Below are positions 27,909 through 35,599 of a stretch of DNA of 64,000 nucleotides, piece after piece. The position numbers and the translations under genes are program-made. Position 1 is the stretch's first letter, and each line of letters starts with the position of its first letter. The notes under the pieces were generated by a model, which was given only the letters and a program-made list of their open reading frames with translations, did no database searches and was not told the DNA's origin. The stretch is from UBA10649 sp963755335. Its GTDB lineage: Bacteria > Actinomycetota > Actinomycetes > S36-B12. The stretch is taken from contig CAVWJW010000002.1 of the NCBI GenBank assembly GCA_963755335.1, positions 496,001 through 560,000 on the forward strand. The letters run 5' to 3'.

Positions 27909-28973
27909 TCACGCACTGGCGCGCACCGACAGCACGTCCGGCAGCCGCTGGGCCACCTCGTCGAACGTCTCGCCTTCGTCGACGCTGGCGTACACCGATC
28001 CGTTGCGGGTTCCGAAGGCGATCGCCGCCGTCCCGTCCAGGTCGATCACGTGCGCCGCGTCACGCAGGACGGACCCGTAGTGGTCGCTCGGCAGGCCTTC
28101 GCCGACCTCGGCCCAGGTCTCGCCCGCGTCGTAGGTGCGCCACAGCCGAAGCCGGCCCTCCGGCGGGAACATCGTGCCGGCGTCGATGGGGATGACCCAC
28201 GCCGATCCTGCCCGTGTCGGATGGGCGAGCACGACAAAGCCGAAGTCTGCGGGCAGCCCGTCCATGATCGGCTGCCACGAGGTGCCCGCGTCGGCGCTGC
28301 GATACACGCCGCCATGGTTCTGGGCATACAGCAGGTCAGGGTTCTCCGCGTCCATCGCGATGCGGTGCACGCACTGCCCATAGGCGGGGTACGGGTCCGG
28401 CGCGAACAGCACCTTGATCCCCTGATTCGCCGGCTCCCAGCCCGACTCGCTGTCCGCGGATCGATACACCCCGCCGGTGCTCATGGCGATCGCCATGCCC
28501 TCGTCCGGCCGCGGCACGATCGTGTGCACGGCGGGGCCGCCGGCCCCCGGCTGCCAGTCCTTGCGGTGCGGGTGGTCCCACAACGCCTGATTCAGCGTGA
28601 ACGTGCTGCCACCGTCGACGGACTTCCACAGCGAGTGCGGCTCGACGCCCGCCCATACCCGCCCCGGCTCGCGGGGGTCGGGCGTGAGATTCCAGACCCG
28701 CTCGACCGCCGCGCCGAGCTCGGGCGGGAACGTCACCGCGCCGGCCTCGGGCTCCGACCACGTCGCGCCGTCGTCGTCGCTGACGAGGACCGACGGTCCC
28801 CAGAACCAGCTGCGCGCACCCACGATCAATCGCGGCGGGCGATCATCGCCCATCGGGAGCCAGGCGACGGATGCGAACTCCGCCATCTCCTTCAACGGAT
28901 GGCTCACCGCCCAATCGCCAGGCATACCCGCCGCGGTCCACAGACCCTTGCGTGTTCCGATCGCCACTCGCAT
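27909..28973 (-). CDS. Sialidase-like / BNR-repeat beta-propeller protein
   Basis: 354 residues from ATG 28973. It has repeated BNR-type Asp-box elements: SDDDGATWSEPEAG, SVDGGSTFTLNQ, SADSESGWEP, SADAGTSWQP, TYDAGETWAEVG and SVDEGETFDEV, one per propeller blade. No signal peptide is seen, so unlike secreted sialidases it is probably cytoplasmic, and no sialidase catalytic Tyr/Glu set can be assigned. It is best seen as a VPS10/BNR-repeat propeller of unknown ligand. It is co-transcribed with the MoaD-like sulfur carrier downstream. Confidence 0.75.
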   Translation of the reverse strand: MRVAIGTRKGLWTAAGMPGDWAVSHPLKEMAEFASVAWLPMGDDRPPRLIVGARSWFWGPSVLVSDDDGATWSEPEAGAVTFPPELGAAVERVWNLTPDPREPGRVWAGVEPHSLWKSVDGGSTFTLNQALWDHPHRKDWQPGAGGPAVHTIVPRPDEGMAIAMSTGGVYRSADSESGWEPANQGIKVLFAPDPYPAYGQCVHRIAMDAENPDLLYAQNHGGVYRSADAGTSWQPIMDGLPADFGFVVLAHPTRAGSAWVIPIDAGTMFPPEGRLRLWRTYDAGETWAEVGEGLPSDHYGSVLRDAAHVIDLDGTAAIAFGTRNGSVYASVDEGETFDEVAQRLPDVLSVRASA

Positions 28974-29054
28974 GAACGCATAGGCTAAACACCTTCCACG
29001 AGATTGGGAAGATGCGTGTGGCGGGGAATCCCCATCGAGCCGTAGCGTCAGCAT

Positions 29055-30074
29055 GTGGAACCCGTCGAGGCACTGCGCCAGGTGGCGTTCCTCCTCGAGC
29101 GAGAGAACGCGGAGACCTACCGCGTCCGCGCGTTCCGCAAGGCCGCGGCGTCGCTCGAGGCGGCCGGACCGGTCGAGGTACGGCAGCGCATCGCCGCTGG
29201 CACGCTCGCGCAACTGCCCGACGTCGGTCCCAGGACTGCAGAAGTGGCCACCGAGGCGGCGGGCGGCGATGTGCCCAGCTACCTCGCCGGTCTTCTGGCC
29301 CAGCCCCACCCGGGCGCACGACTCGACGCCGCGAGCACCACTGTGCTGTCGGGCCTGCGCGGGGACTGTCACACGCACAGTGACTGGAGCGACGGCGGCA
29401 GTCCTCCCCTGGAGATGGCCGTTGCGGGTGCGGCGCTCGGTCACGAGTGGATGGTCCTCACCGACCACAGTCCACGGCTCACCGTCGCGCGAGGCCTAAC
29501 GCGCCAGAGACTCGAGCAGCAGCTTGACCTTCTCGTCCGCATCAACGACGAGGTGGCCCCCTTCCGCTACCTGACCGGGATCGAGGTGGATATCAACGAG
29601 GACGGCACCCTCGACCAGGACGACGACCTGCTGGCACGGCTCGACGTCGTCGTCGCGAGCGTCCATTCGAAGCTGCGGATGCCCCGAGAGCCGATGACTC
29701 GACGCATGGTTGCCGCGATCGCCAACCCGCACGTCGACGTGCTGGGTCACTGCACCGGTCGGATGGTGGCTGGGGGCAAGGTGCGTCCGGAGTCGGAGTT
29801 CGACGTCGACATCGTGATCGAGGCCTGCCGTGTGTTCGACGTGGCGATGGAGGTCAACTGCCGCCCTGAGCGCTTAGACCCGCCGCGCGACATCCTCCGG
29901 CAGGCCGTGGACGCCGGCCTGCTCCTGGCGATCGACACCGATGCGCACGCGCCCGGTCAGTTGGACTGGCAGGCGTACGGGGTGGAGCGGGCTGTCGAAT
30001 GCGGTGTGGACGCCGGACGAGTGGTCACGACGTGGACGGTCGACGACCTCCTGACGTGGACATCCCGCGGTTGA
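29055..30074 (+). CDS. PHP-domain metal-dependent phosphoesterase with N-terminal HhH domain
   Basis: 339 residues from GTG 29055. Residues 1-90 look like the helix-hairpin-helix region of PolX-type polymerases (FRKAAASLEA, AQLPDVGPRTAEV). From about 100 comes a PHP domain: GDCHTHSDWSDGG, LTDHSPRLTVARGL, GIEVDINEDG, VVASVHSKLRM, DVLGHCTGR and IDTDAHAPGQ hold the metal-ligand His/Asp/Glu set. The nucleotidyl-transferase palm found between these parts in full PolX is absent, so it is a polymerase-less PolX relative, likely a 3'-exonuclease or phosphatase. Whether the loss is ancestral cannot be told here. Confidence 0.8.
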   Translation: MEPVEALRQVAFLLERENAETYRVRAFRKAAASLEAAGPVEVRQRIAAGTLAQLPDVGPRTAEVATEAAGGDVPSYLAGLLAQPHPGARLDAASTTVLSGLRGDCHTHSDWSDGGSPPLEMAVAGAALGHEWMVLTDHSPRLTVARGLTRQRLEQQLDLLVRINDEVAPFRYLTGIEVDINEDGTLDQDDDLLARLDVVVASVHSKLRMPREPMTRRMVAAIANPHVDVLGHCTGRMVAGGKVRPESEFDVDIVIEACRVFDVAMEVNCRPERLDPPRDILRQAVDAGLLLAIDTDAHAPGQLDWQAYGVERAVECGVDAGRVVTTWTVDDLLTWTSRG

Positions 30075-30144
30075 GGGCTCGTTGTCACACTCGGCCCAGC
30101 CCATACGTCAACTAGGCATGAGCTACCCAAGGAAGTGGGACACG

Positions 30145-31002
30145 GTGAGCCAGACCGACATCTTCGTCGCGGAGCGGCCACGCCTGGTTGGCATGGCCAC
30201 CCGGGTTCTCGGTGATGCGTCTGAGGCTGAGGACATCGTGCAGCTGGCTTGGCTTCGTCTGCACGGCACGGACTCGCCGATCGACAACCTGCCGGCGTGG
30301 CTGACCACGGTGACCGTGCGGCTGTGCCTCGACCGGCTGCGGCAGCGTCTCCCCACGCCGGAGTCCGAGATCACCCTCACCGAGACGGCGGGCGATCCCG
30401 CCGAGGAGGTGGAGCTCGCCGACACGGTCGGCGTGGCCCTGCAGGTGGTACTGGACCGGCTGACGCCCAACGAGCGCGTGGCATTCGTGCTGCACGACAG
30501 CTTCGGCTTCGAGTTCCCCACCATCGCGGCCGTCCTCGACACCACGCCGGCCGCCGCGCGAAAACTGGCCTCCCGGGCGCGAAGCAAAGTCCGGCAGCCA
30601 GCCGCACAGGACCAGTTGACCGACTGGGAGGTCGTGGACGCGTTCCTCGCCGCAGCCCGGGAGGGCGACTTCGCCCGGCTGCTGCGCCTGCTCGCGCCCG
30701 ACGCCACCGTGTCGGCAGACGACGCGGCCATCCTGTCCGGCACCCCCCGACTCATCGAGGGGCAGCAGGAGGTGGCCTCCTTCTTCAACGGCGCCGCTGC
30801 GGCAGCCTTGCCCGTGTTCATCGGGGATCGCCCGGGTGCGGCATGGTTCCAGCACGGAGAGGCGCGAGTCGCCTTCGACTTCAACCTCGTTGATGGCCGA
30901 GTACAGGGCATCACCTTCCGAGCCGACCCCGATCTCCTCACCCAGATCAGCCGTCGGCGTGATGGACGACGAGCACCACTGACAGAGAGGACAAGACCAT
31001 GA
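30145..31002 (+). CDS. ECF41-type RNA polymerase sigma factor with SnoaL-like C-terminal domain
   Basis: 285 residues from GTG 30145, preceded by AAGGAAG; ATG 30118 is an alternative. Region 2 (ASEAEDIVQLAWLRLH, LPAWLTTVTVRLCLDRLR) and region 4 (LTPNERVAFVLHDSFGFEFPTIAAVL) are followed by a fused SnoaL/NTF2-like domain (VVDAFLAAAREGDFARLLRLLAPDA). ECF41 factors have no classic anti-sigma; the C-terminal domain tunes activity. The usual DGPGG-like segment is degraded here. The stop overlaps ATG of the DUF1059 gene (ATGA), so that gene is its likely partner. Confidence 0.85.
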   Translation: MSQTDIFVAERPRLVGMATRVLGDASEAEDIVQLAWLRLHGTDSPIDNLPAWLTTVTVRLCLDRLRQRLPTPESEITLTETAGDPAEEVELADTVGVALQVVLDRLTPNERVAFVLHDSFGFEFPTIAAVLDTTPAAARKLASRARSKVRQPAAQDQLTDWEVVDAFLAAAREGDFARLLRLLAPDATVSADDAAILSGTPRLIEGQQEVASFFNGAAAAALPVFIGDRPGAAWFQHGEARVAFDFNLVDGRVQGITFRADPDLLTQISRRRDGRRAPLTERTRP

Positions 31003-31235
31003 AGACCATGACGTGCAAGGACCTCGGCGGACCGTGCGACCTCGAACTGCGCGGTGACTCCGCAGACGACGTCATCAACGCCCAGGACCGTCACCTCAAA
31101 GAGGCAGTCGATGGTGGCGATGCGACCCATGCAGAGGCCCGAAAAGCCATGCAGGGCCGATGGAGGCATCCCAAGAAGTCCATGGACTGGTACAACTCGA
31201 CCAAGAAGGCCTTCGCCGCGCTCCCCGAGATGTGA
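30999..31235 (+). CDS. DUF1059 family protein
   Basis: 78 residues, starting MKTMTCKDLGGPCDLELRGDS, the well-conserved DUF1059 head with two Cys, then a helical ADDVINAQDRHLKEAV. DUF1059 proteins are small and of unknown role; the two Cys may bind metal. It is translationally coupled to the ECF41 sigma gene by a four-base overlap. In ECF41 systems the adjacent gene is often a small carboxymuconolactone decarboxylase-like or oxidoreductase protein, so DUF1059 as the coupled partner is a less usual arrangement. Confidence 0.7.
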   Translation: MKTMTCKDLGGPCDLELRGDSADDVINAQDRHLKEAVDGGDATHAEARKAMQGRWRHPKKSMDWYNSTKKAFAALPEM

Positions 31236-31282
31236 CGCGCACGCGCTCTGCGGCTGATCCGGGTTGCCGCCATACTCCACGG

Positions 31283-31804
31283 GTGCGGCGCATCCTGCTC
31301 GTCCTGGGCCTGGCAGTGGCTGTGCTGCTCGCTGGCACGTCCCCGGCTCAGGCCCACCAGCCGGTCCGGCTCACCGCGGCGAACCCGACACCTGACCGCG
31401 GTCCGCTGCTCGTCGACGGCACAGTGTCCTTCGCGGTCTACGCCACCATGCAGGGACGAGCCACCCGAGGTTTCCGATTCGGCCTGCGTCCCGGTCAGCG
31501 ACTGGAGGCGCAGTTACTCATCGTCGACAAGGCACCGGGGAGCTCACTCGCCGCGGGCGCGCTTCCCGAGGTCGTGGTCACCGACCCCCGCGGGAAGCGC
31601 ACCGTACTGACGCCGAAGGAGCGCACACCCTTCGTCGAGTCCTTCACCGGGGTGAATTACCTCTACCTCGCGCGGCTCTCGGGTGCTGGCGACGGTGGGA
31701 CCTACCAGGTGTTGATCCGCTCCCGGTCGAACCGACCGGTCCAGACCGTCGTAGCGGTCGGCTACCGCGAGGTGACCGGCCGCGTCGCACAACCAGGGGA
31801 TTGA
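31283..31804 (+). CDS. Secreted protein of unknown function
   Basis: 173 residues from GTG 31283. A clear Sec signal peptide opens it: VRRILLVLGLAVAVLLAGTSPAQA followed by H, with A-Q-A cleavage near residue 24, so it is exported. The mature part has no motif I know; it looks beta-rich with FRFGLRPGQRLEAQLLIVDK and ends YREVTGRVAQPGD. No lipobox Cys. It lies 47 bases after the DUF1059 gene and one base before the DUF899 gene, all on the plus strand. Confidence 0.7.
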   Translation: MRRILLVLGLAVAVLLAGTSPAQAHQPVRLTAANPTPDRGPLLVDGTVSFAVYATMQGRATRGFRFGLRPGQRLEAQLLIVDKAPGSSLAAGALPEVVVTDPRGKRTVLTPKERTPFVESFTGVNYLYLARLSGAGDGGTYQVLIRSRSNRPVQTVVAVGYREVTGRVAQPGD

Positions 31805-31805
31805 G

Positions 31806-32591
31806 GTGACGTCAGTGGAGAACTTGCCTAGCGTGGTATCCCGCGACGAGTGGCTGGCGGCCCGCAAGGATCTGCTCGCGAAGGAAAAGGAGTTGACCCG
31901 CGCTCGAGACCGGGTGAACGCCGACCGACGTCGGCTGCCTATGGTGCGCGTCGACAAGCCGTACGAATTCCACGGCCCACAAGGGGCAGCGACACTGGCC
32001 GATCTCTTCGAGGATCGACCGCAATTGGTGATGCACCACTTCATGTTCGACCCCGCCTGGGAGGACGCGTGCCTCAGCTGCTCGTCGGCAGCCGACGGCA
32101 TCGCTGGCCTGCGGCAACTGCATGCGCGCCGCACGACTCTGGTGGCCGTGTCACGCGCGCCGTACTCGAAGATCGCCGCGTTCGAGGAGCGCATGGGCTG
32201 GACATTCCCTTGGTACTCCTCCTTTGGCAGCGACTTCAACTACGACTTCCACGCCACCCTCGACGACCGGATTGCCCCCGTCCTCCTTCACTTTCGGGAT
32301 GAAGGCGAGCTCGCCGAAGCCGGCACGCCTTGGACACAGGGACCATGGATGCACAGCATGCGCGGCGTTGAGATGCCCGGCATCAGTGTCTTCCTGCGCG
32401 TGGGCGACGACATCTTCCACACATACTCCACGTACGGTCGTGGCATTGAGGAGTTCCACAACGGCTACCCGTACCTCGACCTCACCGCGCTCGGACGACA
32501 GGAGGAGTGGGAGGAGCCAAGCGGAAGGGCGACGCCCCTCGGGCGCCAGGTAGGTGGCCCTAACCTGCGTCTTCCTGACGGATACGAATAG
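31806..32591 (+). CDS. DUF899 thioredoxin-fold protein
   Basis: 261 residues. The DUF899 family has a thioredoxin-like core; typical features here are the start VVSRDEWLAARKDLLAKEKELTR, MHHFMFDPAWEDACLSCSS, TLVAVSRAPYSKI and GISVFLRVGDDIFHTYSTYGRG. A C-x-x-C pair (CLSC) sits at the place of the redox site. Function is not established; it may be a thiol-redox or dithiol-sensitive protein. GTG 31806 is one base after the previous stop. Confidence 0.8.
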   Translation: MTSVENLPSVVSRDEWLAARKDLLAKEKELTRARDRVNADRRRLPMVRVDKPYEFHGPQGAATLADLFEDRPQLVMHHFMFDPAWEDACLSCSSAADGIAGLRQLHARRTTLVAVSRAPYSKIAAFEERMGWTFPWYSSFGSDFNYDFHATLDDRIAPVLLHFRDEGELAEAGTPWTQGPWMHSMRGVEMPGISVFLRVGDDIFHTYSTYGRGIEEFHNGYPYLDLTALGRQEEWEEPSGRATPLGRQVGGPNLRLPDGYE

Positions 32592-32653
32592 CTCTCATCC
32601 GTCGTCATCGCGCCTTGGACCAGCGGTTTGCGGTCGGACATCGTCCGGAGGCA

Positions 32654-33185
32654 TCAGGCGAGGTCCGCGAGGAGGTCATGCAGTACCAGCGTCGGCCTGT
32701 CCATGGCGCTGAGCTTCGGTCCGTGCCACTGGGCACCGATCTGCCGGCTTTGCGCCTTGGTGTCGCGCGGGCCGCTGTCGACCTGCCGCTCGATCCACTC
32801 GCGCGCCGCGGCCTCGTCGAACGGGTAGCCCGGCGACGCCACGCCTCGGGCGACCGCCATGCTGGCGGCGATGTCGCCGTCCCGCCCTTCGGGGAACTTC
32901 ATCCGGGCAAGCTTGGCGAGCAGACCGAAACGCAGATAGCCCGCCACCGCCGGGCCTGACACGTCGCTGGGAACGGCAGCCGAGGTTGTCACGGACAGCA
33001 CGCGGTCGGGGTGCCTCAGGGCGATGCGCTGCGCCATCGTTCCGCCCATCGAGTGTCCGAACACATGAGCCCGCGACCATCCCAGCGCATCCATGACCGC
33101 GACGGCATCGTCCGTCATGTCCTCCGCGGTGTAGGCGTCACCCTTCCTGCCGAACAGCGCCGCGAACGGGTTGCCGCGCGAGGAG
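32654..33185 (-). pseudogene. Alpha/beta hydrolase fragment
   Basis: Central part of an alpha/beta hydrolase on the minus strand, about 175 codons. It begins mid-fold at RGNPFAALFGRKGDAYTAED near 33185, has the nucleophile elbow VFGHSMGGTMAQRIAL, and breaks off at RPTLVLHDLLADLA, where an intact gene would continue with the catalytic Asp and His region. The N-terminal third with the HG oxyanion motif is missing and directly abuts the start of the membrane protein gene at 33209 on the other strand. A deletion at each end, not one base error, explains this; it should be non-functional. Confidence 0.75.
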
Positions 33186-33208
33186 ACTGGTTGGGAACAA
33201 GGAGCAAC

Positions 33209-33661
33209 GTGTCTCAGTCGCCGACAGCGTGGAGAACGGTCGCGCTGCTGGCTGTCGTGGGAGGTCTGGGATTCTGGTTCGCCAATCTGGCGATCTCGCT
33301 GACTCCCCTGGCCGCGGAGTATCGAGAAGCCCTGTCCATCCGGTACGCGTCGATGCTCGTGGAAGCGCTGCTGGGCGGGCTGTTGATCGGCCTCGTCGTC
33401 AGCTACTGCCTGCTCCGGTTCTTCGACAAGATTCCGTCCACCCGACCGATGACGAAGTCCCTGCTTCTGTGCTGTGCCGTCTTCGTCGTGGTCACACTGC
33501 TTGTCGAAGGCCCCGCCAAGTTCGGGAGCGCAGCGAGCGATGCATCGCGCTACTTCCTCATCGCCGCGCTGTTCAACGGACTGCGGATCCTGGCACTGGG
33601 GGTGGCCATCGGCTACCTGTTCGGCCGGCTCGACCGGCATCCACGAGGAGGAGGAGTCTGA
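33209..33661 (+). CDS. Four-helix membrane protein of unknown function
   Basis: 150 residues from GTG 33209 with AAGGAG five bases before it; the longer frame upstream belongs to the hydrolase remnant. Four hydrophobic segments are visible (VALLAVVGGLGFWFANLAI, LVEALLGGLLIGLVVSYCLL, LLLCCAVFVVVTLLVEG and YFLIAALFNGLRILALGVAI). I do not recognise the family. Its stop immediately precedes the ATG of the DUF4386 gene, so both are one transcript and may form one membrane system. Confidence 0.7.
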   Translation: MSQSPTAWRTVALLAVVGGLGFWFANLAISLTPLAAEYREALSIRYASMLVEALLGGLLIGLVVSYCLLRFFDKIPSTRPMTKSLLLCCAVFVVVTLLVEGPAKFGSAASDASRYFLIAALFNGLRILALGVAIGYLFGRLDRHPRGGGV

Positions 33662-34375
33662 ATGTCTGCCGACTTCGATGATGGCCTGTCTCAGGACCGG
33701 ATCGCCCGATTCGCGGGCGGCGTCTTCCTCGCCTTCATCCTGACTTCGGTACTCGCGAGCACTCTGGGAGACATCGGGCTGAGTGACGCCGACAGTCTGT
33801 ACCAGACCATGACCACGAATACCGCGATGTTCCGCCTCGGACTGGTGAGCGCCCTCCTGTCGGCGTTCCTGTTCCTCCTCGCCGCCTGGGGGCTCTACGT
33901 CCTCCTGCGGCCGGTCAACCGGCATCTCGCGCTGCTCTTCCTCCTGCTCAACGCCGTGGGCGTCGCCGTCCAGTGCGCGAGCATGCTGCCGCTGATCTCC
34001 GCGATGCTTCAAGGCGACGCGGCCAGCCACCTGCAGGCGTATTCAGCCGATCAGCTCACCGGACTGGCATACCTGTCCATCGGCGTCTATAAGACGGCAT
34101 TCGTCACGGCCCAGCTCTTCTACAGCGCCTGGCTCTTCCCCCTCGGATACCTGGTCTACAAATCGGTATTCCTCCCGAAGTTCCTAGGGGTGCTGCTGAT
34201 CCTCGACGGCATCGCCAACCTGTTCTGGTTTTTCCGCGCCCTGCTGCTGCCGGACTACCCCGCCGCCCTGAACTACCCAGGCTGGATCATCAGCTTCATC
34301 GCAGAAGTCGGACTGGCTCTGTGGCTGGTGATCAAAGGCGTCGGGCCTCGCCCGGTCACAGGCCAACCCACCTAG
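33662..34375 (+). CDS. DUF4386 multi-pass membrane protein
   Basis: 237 residues with six predicted membrane helices. Typical DUF4386 features are the start IARFAGGVFLAFILTSVLAS, LLRPVNRHLALLFLLLNAVG, and a conserved KTAFVTAQLFYSAWLFPLGY followed by KFLGVLLILDGIANLFWF. The function of DUF4386 is unknown. It starts directly after the stop of the preceding membrane gene and is convergent with the cell-wall gene ending at 34381. Confidence 0.8.
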   Translation: MSADFDDGLSQDRIARFAGGVFLAFILTSVLASTLGDIGLSDADSLYQTMTTNTAMFRLGLVSALLSAFLFLLAAWGLYVLLRPVNRHLALLFLLLNAVGVAVQCASMLPLISAMLQGDAASHLQAYSADQLTGLAYLSIGVYKTAFVTAQLFYSAWLFPLGYLVYKSVFLPKFLGVLLILDGIANLFWFFRALLLPDYPAALNYPGWIISFIAEVGLALWLVIKGVGPRPVTGQPT

Positions 34376-34380
34376 CCAGA

Positions 34381-35106
34381 TCAGCCCAGGACGTTCAACC
34401 CCAGGAAGAGGCAGGTCTTGCGTCCGATCGTGCCGTCGGCATTCGCTCCGGTGAATCCTTGCGCTTCCTGGGCGGCCTTCACGGCTGCCACCGTCTGGTC
34501 CTTGTACAGGCCCGTGATGCCGGCCTCGATCGGATACCCGTGCGCGATCAGCGCCTTCTGCAGAACCTTCACGTCGGGGTGGCTCGACCCGGGCTGCAAG
34601 TTCGACAGGAGCACTCCGGTGGGATCATCCGGTACGAACGTGTCCACGATCTCGGGTTGCGGAGCTGGGACACCCGAGTCGATCGGGAGTCGGCCGTAGG
34701 GGCAGTTGACGATGTAGCCGCGCACAGTCATGTGCCAGTGCTCGTTGAACCAGCGCGGATGGACCGCGCCGATCTCTCGGTGCGGCCCAACGTCGTTGCT
34801 CACGACGATCGCCGTCGTCGGCGTACCGCTCTTGACGCAGAACGTGGCATGCCCGACCGTCGGATCGTGCCCCTTGAAGTTCGAGTTCTTGGAGTAGTAG
34901 ACGATGCTGCCGGCGGGGATCACGGTGTCGGGGTGAACCGGAACGGCCCAACCCCGATCGCGGCACGACTCGAACGCGGTGCTCGCGGAGATGCCGAACG
35001 GCCCTACGCCGATCGTGGTGCGGGACAGGCTCTGGCACATCCCGTGCATCGCATCCTTGTTGACCTGCTGCTTCGCAAACTGGATCGCGCCACCGAGGTC
35101 ACGCAT
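34381..35106 (-). CDS. Peptidoglycan-binding protein with CHAP/NlpC-like domain
   Basis: 241 residues. Residues about 15-135 resemble a CHAP/NlpC-type wall domain: MCQSLSRTTIG with the candidate Cys, IPAGSIVYYSK, and GHDPTVGHATFCV with the candidate His. Residues about 165-240 are a PG_binding_1 repeat (SHPDVKVLQKALIAHGY, GTIGRKTCLFLG). Such pairs bind and may cut peptidoglycan. No signal peptide precedes ATG 35106. The acidic ORF 35099-35212 ends in another frame right at this start and has its own good ribosome site, so the two may really be one protein split by a base error near 35105. Confidence 0.65.
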   Translation of the reverse strand: MRDLGGAIQFAKQQVNKDAMHGMCQSLSRTTIGVGPFGISASTAFESCRDRGWAVPVHPDTVIPAGSIVYYSKNSNFKGHDPTVGHATFCVKSGTPTTAIVVSNDVGPHREIGAVHPRWFNEHWHMTVRGYIVNCPYGRLPIDSGVPAPQPEIVDTFVPDDPTGVLLSNLQPGSSHPDVKVLQKALIAHGYPIEAGITGLYKDQTVAAVKAAQEAQGFTGANADGTIGRKTCLFLGLNVLG

Positions 35107-35212
35107 CAGCGTCGCTTCCGTCGTCCTGGGAGTGGTTGGCGTCGTCGTCGTACGGCGACTCGTTGCCCTGCTCTATGACGTGGAACGCGACATCCTCACC
35201 TGTGTCTGGCAT
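35099..35212 (-). CDS. Small acidic ORF upstream of / possibly N-terminus of the peptidoglycan-binding gene
   Basis: 37 residues from ATG 35212, starting MPDTGEDVAFHVIEQGNESP and ending in an Asp/Ser-rich tail. A strong GGGGAGG ribosome site sits six bases upstream, and a good sigma-A-like promoter lies at 35250-35278, so translation begins here. Its stop overlaps the start region of the peptidoglycan-binding ORF in a different frame. Either it is a short coupled leader protein, or a one-base error separates it from the larger protein; a flexible acidic N-terminus on the larger protein would be reasonable. Confidence 0.5.
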   Translation of the reverse strand: MPDTGEDVAFHVIEQGNESPYDDDANHSQDDGSDADA

Positions 35213-35249
35213 GTGCGCCTCCCCGTGGGACGAACCTCCGATTTGTCGT

Positions 35250-35278
35250 AATATTCCGGATAACGACATTTCCGTCAA
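35250..35278 (-). promoter_or_regulatory. Sigma-A-like promoter for the cell-wall gene
   Basis: On the minus strand: -35 TTGACG (35278-35273), a 17-base spacer, and -10 AATATT (35255-35250). This sits in an unusually AT-rich patch and leaves about 30 bases of leader before the ATG at 35212. The spacing is ideal; the -10 keeps the key second A and final T. Confidence 0.55.
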
Positions 35279-35338
35279 TGGCGAATTTCGAGTAGGGTTC
35301 ACGCCGACCCTTGCACCCAAGAAACCGTTTGATGCCAA

Positions 35339-35362
35339 CGGGTTTATGCACGGGTTTATGCA
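35339..35362. repeat. Tandem 12-bp direct repeat
   Basis: The 12-mer CGGGTTTATGCA occurs twice in a row with no mismatch. It lies just upstream of the promoter at 35250-35278 within a gene-poor, AT-richer stretch (35213-35599) that otherwise holds no convincing gene. It could be a regulator site or simple slippage. Confidence 0.6.
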
Positions 35363-35599
35363 CGCCAGGCGGGCCACGACAGACGGGTGGATCGCCACGA
35401 GACTCGACGGAATCGGTTGATGATCTGCGGCGGGATGGCCAGCGCAGGCACTCCGACCCCCAGGACCACGGTGTAGTCAAGAGGAGTCAAGACGTGTCGA
35501 GAGGTCGAGCTGCTCGGGCGCGACGAAGCTAATGACGACCCCTGTAGTGCCCCACGTCGCCCTCGACCTGGGGCGCTTGCGCTGGCTACGCTCCACCGC

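Noticed and set aside
27909..28973. Secreted sialidase
   Set aside because: BNR repeats only; no signal peptide and no assignable catalytic Tyr/Glu/Arg triad.
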